Shown in pieces: positions 16,858 through 25,383 of a DNA stretch of 64,000 bases; position 1 is the first letter of the stretch; the number at the start of each line of letters is the position of its first letter. Where the stretch lies: assembly GCA_905206365.1 (NCBI GenBank), contig CAJLHF010000005.1, positions 1-64,000 of the forward strand, in the 5' to 3' direction. Under the pieces are notes generated by a model. The model was not told the origin of the DNA, did not search any database, and worked only from the letters and a program-made list of their open reading frames with translations. The translations under genes were made by a program, and so were the position numbers. The stretch is from an uncultured Sutterella sp. (lineage in GTDB: Bacteria > Pseudomonadota > Gammaproteobacteria > Burkholderiales > Burkholderiaceae_F).

Positions 16858-17643
16858 ATGAAAATCCAACAGATTCGCAATGCCGCCCTTCGCATCACGT
16901 TCGGCGGCAAGCACTTTCTCATCGACCCCTGGCTCGCTCCGAAGGGTGCCATGGCTCCCCTCCACGACGAGCGCTATCGCTTTCTCAGCGAAGAAAAGGC
17001 CAAGCTACCGATGCCGCTTTGCGATCTGCCGATGCCGCTCGAAGCGGTGCTCGACGGGATCGACGCGTACATCGTAACGCACGTGCATCCCGACCATATC
17101 GATATGGCCGCCGACGGCACGGTGGGAGCTCCGCTTTGCAAAGACACCCCCGTATTCGTTCAGAACGAAGAGGACGCCGAGTGCTTCCGACGTTCCGGCT
17201 TCAAGACCGTGACGGTGCTGGGTGAAACCACGCTTTTCGAAGGTGTCACCCTTCGAAAAACGCCCGGTCGACACGGGACTAAAATCCCCTGCGGTCCGGC
17301 CTGCGGCGTCGTGTTTGCGCACCCCTTGGAGAAGAAGCTCTATCTCGCCGGCGACACGATTTGGTATGACGCCGTCGATACCACGATCCGACGTGAAACA
17401 CCCGATGTGATCGTGCTCAACGCCTGCGCGGCGGAACTTGTCGATCAGGGCCGGCTCATCATGGACGACGCGGACGTGTCCGCCGTATGCCGCACGGCTC
17501 CCGATGCCGCCGTCATCGTGAGCCACATGGACACCGTTTCACACGCCGAGATCACGCGCCCCGAGATGCGCGAACGCCTCGCCGCCCGCGGTCTTCTGGA
17601 TCGCGTCGAGATACCCGAGGACGGCGAGACGCTCGCCTTCTGA
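16858..17643 (+). CDS. Metallo-beta-lactamase-fold hydrolase
   Basis: A 261-aa protein of the UlaG/UPF0173-like branch of the metallo-beta-lactamase superfamily. Metal ligands are visible in THVHPDHID (HxHxDH), PGRHGT, LAGDTIWYD and the late VSHMDT. The strand pattern MKIQQIRNAALRITFGGKHFLIDPWL is typical of the UlaG branch, which includes lactonases and phosphodiesterases. ATG 16858 follows the divergent AsnC promoter region and fits that family N-terminus, although the frame is open far upstream. It is probably controlled by the neighbouring AsnC-type regulator. The substrate is unknown. Confidence 0.87.
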   Translation: MKIQQIRNAALRITFGGKHFLIDPWLAPKGAMAPLHDERYRFLSEEKAKLPMPLCDLPMPLEAVLDGIDAYIVTHVHPDHIDMAADGTVGAPLCKDTPVFVQNEEDAECFRRSGFKTVTVLGETTLFEGVTLRKTPGRHGTKIPCGPACGVVFAHPLEKKLYLAGDTIWYDAVDTTIRRETPDVIVLNACAAELVDQGRLIMDDADVSAVCRTAPDAAVIVSHMDTVSHAEITRPEMRERLAARGLLDRVEIPEDGETLAF

Positions 17644-17692
17644 CCGCCCTTCCTGCAACAACGCCGTCCGAAACCCACCCTCGAACGGCGTA

Positions 17693-17721
17693 TTGCACTT
17701 CGGTCCGATCGAGCGTATAAA
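17693..17721 (+). promoter_or_regulatory. Sigma-70 promoter of the copper ATPase gene
   Basis: TTGCAC (17693-17698) and TATAAA (17716-17721) are separated by exactly 17 bp. A perfect palindrome, CTCAATTGAG, follows at 17731-17740, close to the expected start site, and may be an operator. It does not look like a CueR box, which would sit in the spacer. Confidence 0.75.
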
Positions 17722-17760
17722 TTTTCGAATCTCAATTGAGTCTCGTTTGCACTTCTTGCC

Positions 17761-20463
17761 ATGACCCAACCGACCGAATCCGCTTCTACCGCCGACGGCG
17801 CTCATCCCGCATTGGCGCACCTGCGCTTTGACGTGACCGGGATGAGCTGCTCGGCGTGTTCCGCCCGCGTCGAGCGCGCCGTCGAGGCGCTCCCCGAAAC
17901 GAGCGACGTTGCGGTGAACCTTCTGAAGAACACCCTCTCCGTGACGGCACCCGCCGAAAGCGCCGAAGCCATTGTCGAAGCCGTGCGCCGTGCGGGCTAC
18001 GACGCGATGCCGGCGGGCGGAACGAGCGGAAAAGGAAGCGCGAAAAGCGCGGTTCGGACCTCTTCGGGGTCGGACGCTTCGCCCGCCGCGCGCGAAGCCC
18101 TGCGCGTCAAGCGCGAAATGACCGTTCGGCTCGCGGGGTCGCTTCTCTTTTTGATTCCCCTCATGACGCTCTCCATGGGGCCGATGGCGGGAATTCCCTT
18201 ACCCTCCTGGCTCTCGGCCCCCGAAGGGGCGCTCGCGAACGCGCAGCTTCAGATGTTTTTGTCGCTCGGGCCCGCGTACCTCAACCGCGCGTTTTTCTTC
18301 CGGGGATTCAAGGCGCTCTTTGAGCGTGCGCCCAACATGGATTCGCTCGTTGCGGTGGGATCGGGCGCCTCGTACCTTTACGGCTTCTGGGCGCTCGTTG
18401 CAATGAGCGTTGCGCTCGGGGCGGGGGACGCCGAGCGCGCGGCGCATCTCGCCCACAACCTCTATTTCGAAGGGGGTGCGATGATTCTCACCCTCATTAC
18501 GATCGGCAAAGCCCTCGAGGCGCGTGCCAAGGGGAAGACCTCCGAAGCCGTCGAAAAGCTCGTCAACCTCGCGCCCCGCGAAGCAATCGTGGTGCGCGAC
18601 GGGCGTGAAGTGACGGTACCGCGCGAAGACGTACTCGCGGGCGAAACGGTCGTCGTCAAAACCGGGATGACGATTCCCGTCGACGGCGTCGTGCTCGAAG
18701 GGACGGGCTCCGTCGACGAATCCGCCATGACGGGCGAAAGCCTCCCCGTGACGAAACGCGCGGGAGACGCCGTGACGGGGGCGACGCACCTCGTCGCGGG
18801 GTTCGTGACCGTGCGCGCGACGGGCGTGGGCGAAGACACGGCGCTTGCGCGCATCATCCGGCTCGTCGACGAAGCGACCTCTTCCAAGGCCCCCGTCGCA
18901 CGACTTGCGGACCGGATTTCGGGCGTTTTCGTTCCCGTCGTTATCCTCATCGCGCTTGCGACCGCCCTTGTTTGGTTGGCGCTCGGGGCGAGTTTCGAGA
19001 CCGCCTTCACGCACGCCGTGTCGGTACTCGTCATCTCCTGTCCCTGTGCGCTCGGGCTCGCCACCCCCACGGCCGTCATGGTCAGTACGGGGCAGGGGGC
19101 GCTGCGCGGGATTCTTTTCAAAAACGCGACGGCCCTCGAAACCCTTCAGAGCGTCACGCACGTCGTTCTCGACAAGACGGGAACCGTTACCGAAGGAAAA
19201 CCCTCCGTCACCGGCACGAAGGCCGCGATCCCGGGGCTCGAATCGGCCCTTTTGATGACGGCCGCGTCGCTTGAGGCGGGCTCGGAACACCCGCTCGGCG
19301 CCGCGATTCTCGCCGCCGCGCGCGAAGCGAACCTCCCCCTGCAGCCCGCCGTCGACTTCCGACAGTATGCGGGACTCGGCATCTCGGGGAAAATCGGACG
19401 CAAGACCTATTTCGTCGGGAACGCGGACTTTGCGGAGCGCGTCGTGGGAACGCTTCCCGAAGCCCTGCGTCTTGAGGCGGAAGACGCCGCCCGATCGGGC
19501 GAAACGCCCCTCTGGACGGGTTCGAGCTCGGCCCCCTTGACCGACGAAGGTCGCGCTCCCGAAGGGGCCGTCGCGAGCCTTCTCGGTCTCATTCGCGTCG
19601 CGGACGCCGTAAAGCCCGACTCCGCCGCCGCGGTGGAGGCGCTTCGCGGACTCGGTCTTACGGTCGTGATGTTGACGGGTGACAATGCCGTGACCGCGAA
19701 AGCCGTCGCCCGCAAAGTCGGGATCGATCGGGTCGTCGCGGGCGTTTTGCCCGACGGCAAAGCCCGTACGGTTGCAGACCTGCGCGCGGCGGGCCACAAG
19801 GTTCTCATGGTCGGGGACGGCATCAACGACGCTCCGGCTCTTGCCGCCGCGGATGCGGGGGCTGCGGTCGGGCGCGGGACGGACGTGGCTCTCGAGTGTG
19901 CGGACGTCGTTTTAATGCGCGATTCGCTCCTTGACGTCGTCGCCGCCGTGGAGCTTTCCCGCTCGACCCTTAAAAACATCCGCCAAAACCTCTTCTGGGC
20001 CTTCATCTACAATGCGATCGGCATTCCCGTTGCGGCGGGGCTCTTTGCCGCGCAGGGGCTCGGTCTCAACCCGATGATGGCTGCGGCCGCCATGAGTCTC
20101 TCGTCTTTTTGCGTCGTCACCAACGCGCTTCGCCTGCGGCGCTTCCGCCCGAAGGCGGCCGAGGCCGCGCGGCTTACGCTCGAATCCCTCGAACTCACCA
20201 CCCCGTCGGCTGCGGCCGGCACTCACACCAAGGAAAAAATCGTCATGGAAAAAATCGTTCACATCGAAGGCATGCACTGCGGCCACTGCACCGCGAACGT
20301 CGAAAAGGGTCTCGGGGCGGTCCCGGGTGTCGAATCCGTCAAGGCCGACCTGGAAAAGAAAATCGCCCGCGTCGAAGCGGAAGACTTCGTCACGGACGAA
20401 CTCCTCATCGCGACCGTGAACGGCCTCGGCTTCAAGGCGACGCTCGTCGAAACCGTCAAATAA
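17761..20463 (+). CDS. copA: Cu(+)-exporting P-type ATPase with C-terminal CopZ-like domain
   Basis: A 900-aa P1B-1 ATPase that exports Cu(I) from the cytoplasm. It has an N-terminal heavy-metal-associated domain (GMSCSACSAR, Cys30/Cys33), eight expected membrane helices, the transport motif SCPCALG (Cys427-Pro-Cys429), the phosphorylation site DKTGT (Asp471), TGES, HPLG and MVGDGINDAP. A second HMA domain sits at the extreme C-terminus (GMHCGHC, Cys840/Cys843), after a linker. It looks like a free CopZ chaperone (72 aa) fused in frame. An internal ATG at 20245 with upstream AAGGA could yield that domain separately. Confidence 0.95.
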   Translation: MTQPTESASTADGAHPALAHLRFDVTGMSCSACSARVERAVEALPETSDVAVNLLKNTLSVTAPAESAEAIVEAVRRAGYDAMPAGGTSGKGSAKSAVRTSSGSDASPAAREALRVKREMTVRLAGSLLFLIPLMTLSMGPMAGIPLPSWLSAPEGALANAQLQMFLSLGPAYLNRAFFFRGFKALFERAPNMDSLVAVGSGASYLYGFWALVAMSVALGAGDAERAAHLAHNLYFEGGAMILTLITIGKALEARAKGKTSEAVEKLVNLAPREAIVVRDGREVTVPREDVLAGETVVVKTGMTIPVDGVVLEGTGSVDESAMTGESLPVTKRAGDAVTGATHLVAGFVTVRATGVGEDTALARIIRLVDEATSSKAPVARLADRISGVFVPVVILIALATALVWLALGASFETAFTHAVSVLVISCPCALGLATPTAVMVSTGQGALRGILFKNATALETLQSVTHVVLDKTGTVTEGKPSVTGTKAAIPGLESALLMTAASLEAGSEHPLGAAILAAAREANLPLQPAVDFRQYAGLGISGKIGRKTYFVGNADFAERVVGTLPEALRLEAEDAARSGETPLWTGSSSAPLTDEGRAPEGAVASLLGLIRVADAVKPDSAAAVEALRGLGLTVVMLTGDNAVTAKAVARKVGIDRVVAGVLPDGKARTVADLRAAGHKVLMVGDGINDAPALAAADAGAAVGRGTDVALECADVVLMRDSLLDVVAAVELSRSTLKNIRQNLFWAFIYNAIGIPVAAGLFAAQGLGLNPMMAAAAMSLSSFCVVTNALRLRRFRPKAAEAARLTLESLELTTPSAAAGTHTKEKIVMEKIVHIEGMHCGHCTANVEKGLGAVPGVESVKADLEKKIARVEAEDFVTDELLIATVNGLGFKATLVETVK
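20245..20463 (+). CDS. Possible internally initiated CopZ-like copper chaperone
   Basis: The last 72 codons of copA begin with ATG 20245, have AAGGAA about 9 nt upstream, and encode a complete CopZ-like fold: EKIVHIEGMHCGHC onward. Internal initiation would give a soluble Cu(I) chaperone besides the fused form. This is inference from the position of the ATG and the SD-like sequence. The simplest alternative is that the domain exists only as part of CopA. Confidence 0.35.
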   Translation: MEKIVHIEGMHCGHCTANVEKGLGAVPGVESVKADLEKKIARVEAEDFVTDELLIATVNGLGFKATLVETVK

Positions 20464-20499
20464 GCATTCGCGTCGAGCCGCGCGCTCGTGAGACCGAAC

Positions 20500-20536
20500 G
20501 AAAAAGGGCGAAGTCCGTCGGACTTCGCCTTTTCGT
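20500..20536 (+). terminator. Terminator after copA
   Basis: AAAGGGCGAAGTCCG pairs with the following TCGGACTTCGCCTTTT and runs into a T-rich stretch, 40 bp after the copA stop. Confidence 0.85.
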
Positions 20537-20749
20537 TTGCGGCCGGTGCGATTCGAACGCCGACTCCCCGGGCGTTTCCCTTTATCGAATCCCGCCGACC
20601 CCCAAGAACGTAACCTCGGAAGGCCGTCCCCGCCGGGGGAAGACCTCCGCGGTTCGGGTGCCGCGTCCTTGAGAGAGAGTTTCGCACGGGTATGCGTCAG
20701 ATCCTGTCGCATACGAACACGACCGCTCCTTTCCTTCTATCTTGCGGGA

Positions 20750-20820
20750 CGCTCAAAAAAATCGACCGCCCTTCGCGTGCGCCCCCGGTGCGTTGCGGGG
20801 TGCGGAGCGAAAGGCGGTCG
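20750..20820 (-). terminator. Long terminator hairpin for the phosphoribosyltransferase gene
   Basis: Outer stem CGACCGCC (20763-20770) and GGCGGTCG (20813-20820) enclose further pairing. Read on the minus strand it is followed by seven T residues. It lies about 90 bp after the phosphoribosyltransferase stop. Confidence 0.8.
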
Positions 20821-20909
20821 GCGGCTCCGGATTTCGAGATTCGGGTTTCGGGGATTCGAGCGAACGGCGTTTCGTTCTCCCTTCCTCCGTCATCGAACCT
20901 TATTCGGCC

Positions 20910-21497
20910 TTATTCCACCTCTTTGAGGCTCTTGATCGGCGTGAACGTTCCGTCTTCGTTCGGGCGGAAGACGTAGTGTTCCTTGAGGTAGATGATGTCC
21001 TTGCGGTCGACCGCTTCGAGTTCGGCGAGGATCGCCGCTCGGGCGACCACGTTCGCACCCGCCGCGAGAGCGAGGTTTTCAATGGCGGCAAGCGACTCGC
21101 CCGTGGCGATCACGTCGTCGATGAGGGCGACGCGCTTCCCGCGGATCTTCTCGGCTTCGACGCCGTCGAGCCACAGGGTCTGTTCCTTCTGCGTCGTCAC
21201 GGAGCGCGCGGAGAAGCAGATGGCGTTCTGCATGTAGGGCTTCTTGCTCTTTCGGGCGACGACGAATTCCTTCATCCCCATGATGCGGCTCATTTCGTAC
21301 GTGAGGCAGATGCCCTTCGCTTCGGCGGTCATGAGAACGTCCACTTCCGGGAGGCGCTTCACGAGTTCGGGAGCGACCGCCTGAACGAGTTCCGTGTCCG
21401 AAAGGCACACGAAGCTCGCGAGCGCGAGGTTGTCGGCCACGCGCACGTAGGGAAGTTTGCGCTTGAGGCCGCAGATTTCGAAGTCAAAGTATTTCAC
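20910..21497 (-). CDS. Phosphoribosyltransferase, adenine/xanthine type
   Basis: A 195-aa type I phosphoribosyltransferase. The PRPP-binding loop is VALIDDVIATGES (about residues 120-132) and an upstream segment DVLMTAEAKGICLTYEMSR resembles the adenine/xanthine phosphoribosyltransferase fold. It would salvage a purine base or regulate purine genes. GTG 21497 is preferred: GGAG lies 7-8 nt upstream, and the protein then begins KYFDFEICG. A further in-frame start eight codons upstream lacks support. Base specificity cannot be read with confidence. It is monocistronic, with its own terminator. Confidence 0.87.
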   Translation of the reverse strand: MKYFDFEICGLKRKLPYVRVADNLALASFVCLSDTELVQAVAPELVKRLPEVDVLMTAEAKGICLTYEMSRIMGMKEFVVARKSKKPYMQNAICFSARSVTTQKEQTLWLDGVEAEKIRGKRVALIDDVIATGESLAAIENLALAAGANVVARAAILAELEAVDRKDIIYLKEHYVFRPNEDGTFTPIKSLKEVE

Positions 21498-21715
21498 GAG
21501 GAATCTCCGAGAAAAAAACAACGGGAAAATGTTGCGTCATCCGTGCGGGGGGCGCATCGCCCCGGGGGAAAACCGGGCGATCGGTTCGATCGGGCGGAAA
21601 CGCGCGGTCCCCGAAAAAGAGGGAGCGGGACCGCGCGTGCGCCTTCGGTCTCATCGATCGACTCGGGGCGACTTGGGGTTGAAGGGTAAATAAAGAAACC
21701 GAAGAAAGTGATTGC

Positions 21716-23260
21716 TCACTTGAGGTGTACGAGCACGCGTCCCGTCATCTCCGCGGGCGGCTCCACCCCCATGAGGGCGAGCACCGTGGGAGCGACGTCC
21801 GCGAGCACGCCCGACTCGACCGACGCGACGCGGTCCGAGACGACCACGATCGGAACGGGGTTCGTCGAGTGCGCCGTGTTGGGAGAGCCGTCGGGGTTCA
21901 CGGCGTTGTCGGCGTTGCCGTGGTCGGCGATCTGCACGACCTCATAGCCCGCCGCCACCGCCGCTTCGACGACGGTTTTCGCCGCCCGGTCGACAGCGCG
22001 CACCGCGGCTTCGATCGCGGGATAGACGCCCGTGTGTCCGACCATGTCGCCGTTGGCGAAGTTGAGCGCCACGAAGTCGTACGTTCCGGTTGCGAGCGCC
22101 GCCGCGAGCTTTTCGGCCACTTCCGGCGCGCTCATTTCGGGCTTCAGGTCGTAGGTCGCGACCTTCGGACTCGGAACGAGAATGCGGTCTTCGCCCTCAA
22201 ACGTCTCTTCGCGGCCGCCGTTCAAGAAGAAGGTGACGTGCGCGTACTTTTCGGTTTCCGCGATCCGGAGCTGCTTCAAGCCGCGCGAGGCGACCCATTC
22301 GCCGATCGTGTTGACGACGTTTTCCTTCGGGAAAAGGACGTGCAGGCCCTTGAACTTCGCGTCGTACGGAGTCATCGTCGCAAAGTAAAGGGGCACGGGT
22401 TCCATCCCCTCAACGGCTTCCTGCGTAAGGACGCTCGTCAACTCTTTCGCGCGGTCGTTGCGGAAGTTGAGGAAAAGGACGGCATCGTTCGCTCGAACCC
22501 GACCGACGGGCGCGCCCTCCTCGTCAACGAGCACGACGGGCTTTACGAATTCGTCCGTCACGCCCGCGGCATAGGAAGCTTCCAGGGACGCGACGAGGTC
22601 GCGCGACGCTTCGCCCTCGCCCTTCGTAAGAAGATCGTAGGCCGCGCGCACGCGCTCCCAGCGCTTGTCGCGGTCCATCGCGTAGTAGCGACCGACGAGA
22701 CTCGCCACGCGGCCGCCCAACTCACCCGAGGCGCACTTCGCCGTCACGTCCTTCAGGAAACCGAGGCCGCTCTTCGGGTCGGTGTCGCGTCCGTCGGTGA
22801 AGGCGTGAACGAACGTGCGTTCGGACACTCCCTCTTCGAGAGCGAGCTTCATGAAGCTTTCCAGATGTTCGTTCGACGCGTGCACGCCCCCGTCGGAGAA
22901 AAGCCCCATCAGGTGAAGGGCCGCCCCGGTCGACTTCACGTAGCCGAAGAGCGCGCGCACTTCGGGGTTCGCGGCGAGCGCCTCGGGCGAATCCGCCTCG
23001 GCACGGCACGCGCGGTTGATCTTCACGAGGTCCTGAAAGACCACGCGGCCCGCGCCGATATTGAGGTGTCCGACTTCGGAATTCCCCATCTGCCCTTCGG
23101 GAAGCCCCACGGCGAGCCCGTCGGTACGCAGTTCGGCATGCGGCCACCGGTCGGCAAGTGCCGTCAGAAACGGCGGACGAACGGCGGAAATCACGTCGGC
23201 GGCGGAGCCGTCGCCCCGTCCCCAACCGTCGAGAATCATCAAAAGGACCTTGCGGCTCAT
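21716..23260 (-). CDS. gpmI: 2,3-bisphosphoglycerate-independent phosphoglycerate mutase
   Basis: A 514-aa cytoplasmic glycolytic enzyme that interconverts 3- and 2-phosphoglycerate using two Mn(II) ions. Landmarks are the metal-binding start LLMILDGWGRGDG, the catalytic Ser in QMGNSEVGHLNIG, HAFTDGRDTDP, FLNFRNDRA, NGDMVGHTG and IADHGNADN. Length is standard. It follows the MarR gene on the same strand at a distance of 145 bp. A GC-rich hairpin (stem CGCGCGGTCCC, about 21600-21637) lies downstream and may end its transcript. Confidence 0.97.
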   Translation of the reverse strand: MSRKVLLMILDGWGRGDGSAADVISAVRPPFLTALADRWPHAELRTDGLAVGLPEGQMGNSEVGHLNIGAGRVVFQDLVKINRACRAEADSPEALAANPEVRALFGYVKSTGAALHLMGLFSDGGVHASNEHLESFMKLALEEGVSERTFVHAFTDGRDTDPKSGLGFLKDVTAKCASGELGGRVASLVGRYYAMDRDKRWERVRAAYDLLTKGEGEASRDLVASLEASYAAGVTDEFVKPVVLVDEEGAPVGRVRANDAVLFLNFRNDRAKELTSVLTQEAVEGMEPVPLYFATMTPYDAKFKGLHVLFPKENVVNTIGEWVASRGLKQLRIAETEKYAHVTFFLNGGREETFEGEDRILVPSPKVATYDLKPEMSAPEVAEKLAAALATGTYDFVALNFANGDMVGHTGVYPAIEAAVRAVDRAAKTVVEAAVAAGYEVVQIADHGNADNAVNPDGSPNTAHSTNPVPIVVVSDRVASVESGVLADVAPTVLALMGVEPPAEMTGRVLVHLK

Positions 23261-23405
23261 CGGTTAACCTCGTTAAGTCAATTCAACGTTCGCAAACCCG
23301 TCGTTCGGGGTTGCGGCTCGTATTTGCAACGCGCGTCGCGCAATCGAGCGCCCGGGGTCGAACATTCGAAGCATTTGAAACCGGGGCGCTCTCCAATGGT
23401 GAGGA

Positions 23406-23948
23406 TTATTGCAGACCGTCGCGGTTGAGTTCTCCGACCTGGGTGAGAATCAGCTCCTTCAAAAGCCGCGCGAGCGTTGCGCGGTGTTCGGGAGAGATTC
23501 CGCCCACGATCTGGCGCTCCACCTCGACGTGCGACGTGACGGCGCGAAGCGTCAGCTCCCGCCCCGCCTCGGTCGCTTCGAGGATCACGCCGCGTCGGTC
23601 CTCGGGATCGGTGCGGCGCACGAGCCACCCCTTTTCCTCGAGCTTTTTGATGCGGTTCGAAAGTCCTCCCGAAGAGATGAGGATTTTCTCCTGAAGGATT
23701 TTCGGCGTGATCGTACGGCCGGGATTGCGCGTCAGGACGGCGAGCACTTCGAATTCGCCCCGGTTCAGACCGAAGCGCGCGAGATTCTCGTCGACGCGAC
23801 GCGCGATGTAGTAACTCATCCGCACGAGACGCGCGACGACCGGGATCCCGTCCGTATGAAGGTCGGGCACCTCGGCGAGCCACTCTTCTTCGAGCGAATC
23901 GACGAAGTCCCGGAGGTCGCGCACGTTGGTGTCGGGTTGCACCTGCAT
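23406..23948 (-). CDS. MarR-family transcriptional regulator
   Basis: A 180-aa winged-helix regulator. The recognition region is ITPKILQEKILISSGGLSNRIKKLEEKG, and the wing is VRRTDPEDRRGVILEATEAG, both typical for MarR. Its start is 9 bp after the M20 amidohydrolase stop, so the two genes are probably one transcript, and the regulator may control the dcuC/amidohydrolase unit. A TTG five codons upstream is an alternative start. The ligand is unknown. Confidence 0.9.
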   Translation of the reverse strand: MQVQPDTNVRDLRDFVDSLEEEWLAEVPDLHTDGIPVVARLVRMSYYIARRVDENLARFGLNRGEFEVLAVLTRNPGRTITPKILQEKILISSGGLSNRIKKLEEKGWLVRRTDPEDRRGVILEATEAGRELTLRAVTSHVEVERQIVGGISPEHRATLARLLKELILTQVGELNRDGLQ

Positions 23949-23956
23949 CTCGAAAA

Positions 23957-25243
23957 TCAGCAACCGCCGTTGTGACGGACGAGGAGGTTGCGGTAGATCG
24001 CGAAGATCGTTTCGAGGCGCTTTTCTTCGAAGTCGAAAGCCGCCTGGTGGTGACCGGCGTCAAGCTTCGAGCCCACGACGATGTAGGCGCCTTCGCCGCC
24101 CTTTTTCTGAACGCGCTTGATGAGAACCGTCGCGTCGTCCGAGCCGTTGAAGTTCATCGTTTCGACGACCTTTTCGACGTAGGGGGCCTTGGCGGCCGCT
24201 TCCGCCGCGAAGTCGCGCGCACGGGCGTCGGGCACGAAGTCGACCGCTTCGCCCATCACTTCGTGCGTGACGGTACAGCCGTACATGGCCGCCGCGCCTT
24301 CGACGCGGGCGAGCGCTTCTTCGAACATCGTCGTATTGATCTTTTCGTTTTCGCCGCGCACTTCGACCTGCATTTCGGCGGTCGAGGCGATGACGTTGCG
24401 CCCTTCGCCCGCGCGGAGGTAACCGACGTTGACGCGCGTCATGCCTTCGCCGTGGCGGGGAAGGGCCATGAGCGCAAGCGCCGCGGTGGAGGCGGCCATC
24501 AGGGCGTTGCGGCCCACTTCGGGCTGCATCCCGGCGTGCGACGGCGTCCCCCGGAAGCGGAAGTCCACCTTCGTCGTGCAGAGGAACTTTTCGGGAGCAA
24601 CCACCACTTCGCCCCCCGGAATGTCGCAACCGACGTGCATGCAGTAGAGGAAGTCGACGTCGTCGACGATGCCGCTTTCGGCCATCGGACGCGCGCCGCG
24701 CACGCCTTCTTCCGCGGGCTGGAAGAGGAGCTTCACGGTGCCCGAGAGGTTGTCGCGATTGGCGGCGAGCCAGTCGGCGAGCGCCATGCCGACCGCCTGG
24801 TGGCCGTCGTGACCGCAGGCGTGCATGTAGCCGGGGTTCTGCGAGGCGAACCCTTCGCGGTTCGGGGTGTGTTCGGGAGCGGCGGTTTCCGTCACGGGCA
24901 CGCAGTCGAGTTCGAAGCGAAGCGCCACGACCGGACCCGGACGGCCCGTTTCGAGAATGCCCGCGACGCCCGTCACGCCGTCGAGGCGCTTGAGGATCGC
25001 TTCCGAGACGCCCTTTTCGCGCGCGGCCGCAAGGCCCGCTTCGATCTGCTTGCGGTTGGCGCCGCGGATGAACGCGTCGTTGATCACTTCGCGACCGCAC
25101 AGGACCTTGAGCCCCGCCTTTTCGAGATGTTCGATCACGCGGGCCGAAGAAACGAACTCGGCCCAACCGGGTTCGGGCCAGCGGTGAACGTCGCGGCGAA
25201 GCGCGCAAATATCCGTAGCGTTGACGGGTTCCTGGAACGACAT
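23957..25243 (-). CDS. M20-family amidohydrolase (AbgA-like)
   Basis: A 428-aa zinc amidohydrolase of peptidase family M20D. It resembles the p-aminobenzoyl-glutamate hydrolase subunit AbgA: RRDVHRWPEPGWAEFVSS at the start, the metal motif HACGHDGHQAVG, LLFQPAEEGVRGA with the catalytic Glu, a TPSHAGMQP dimerisation-domain segment and a final GHHQAAFDF. Such enzymes split N-acyl amino acids or aminobenzoyl-glutamate. ATG 25243 has GGAGG 6 nt upstream. The gene follows a DcuC-type carrier on the same strand across a hairpin. It is cytoplasmic; the substrate is inferred only from the family. Confidence 0.88.
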   Translation of the reverse strand: MSFQEPVNATDICALRRDVHRWPEPGWAEFVSSARVIEHLEKAGLKVLCGREVINDAFIRGANRKQIEAGLAAAREKGVSEAILKRLDGVTGVAGILETGRPGPVVALRFELDCVPVTETAAPEHTPNREGFASQNPGYMHACGHDGHQAVGMALADWLAANRDNLSGTVKLLFQPAEEGVRGARPMAESGIVDDVDFLYCMHVGCDIPGGEVVVAPEKFLCTTKVDFRFRGTPSHAGMQPEVGRNALMAASTAALALMALPRHGEGMTRVNVGYLRAGEGRNVIASTAEMQVEVRGENEKINTTMFEEALARVEGAAAMYGCTVTHEVMGEAVDFVPDARARDFAAEAAAKAPYVEKVVETMNFNGSDDATVLIKRVQKKGGEGAYIVVGSKLDAGHHQAAFDFEEKRLETIFAIYRNLLVRHNGGC

Positions 25244-25332
25244 GTAAGCCTCCGATGGGGTGATGCGGCCGACGTGAAACGCGCCGCGGTCAAGTGAGAA
25301 TACGAAAAATCGGGAGAATTCGGTCGGAAAAC

Positions 25333-25361
25333 AAAACCGGGACGCTGGGGTCCCGGTTTTG
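25333..25361 (-). terminator. Terminator/attenuator between dcuC-type and amidohydrolase genes
   Basis: AAAACCGGGAC (25333-25343) pairs with GTCCCGGTTTT (25350-25360) around a 6-nt loop and is followed on the minus strand by a T-rich run. It lies between two co-directional genes, so it may reduce readthrough and not fully end the transcript. Confidence 0.8.
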
Positions 25362-25383
25362 GGGGCGCCGGAGCGCCCGCGCT

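Larger units (their letters stand above)
20464..20909. other. Intergenic region between convergent copA and phosphoribosyltransferase genes
   Basis: This 446-bp gap holds the copA terminator at its left end and the minus-strand terminator at 20750-20820. The middle part shows no gene. A T-loop-like GATTCGAAC at about 20551 is not part of a foldable tRNA. Confidence 0.55.

Noticed and set aside
20540..20620. A T-loop-like GATTCGAAC suggesting a tRNA after copA
   Set aside because: Neither strand gives an acceptor stem or an anticodon arm around it.
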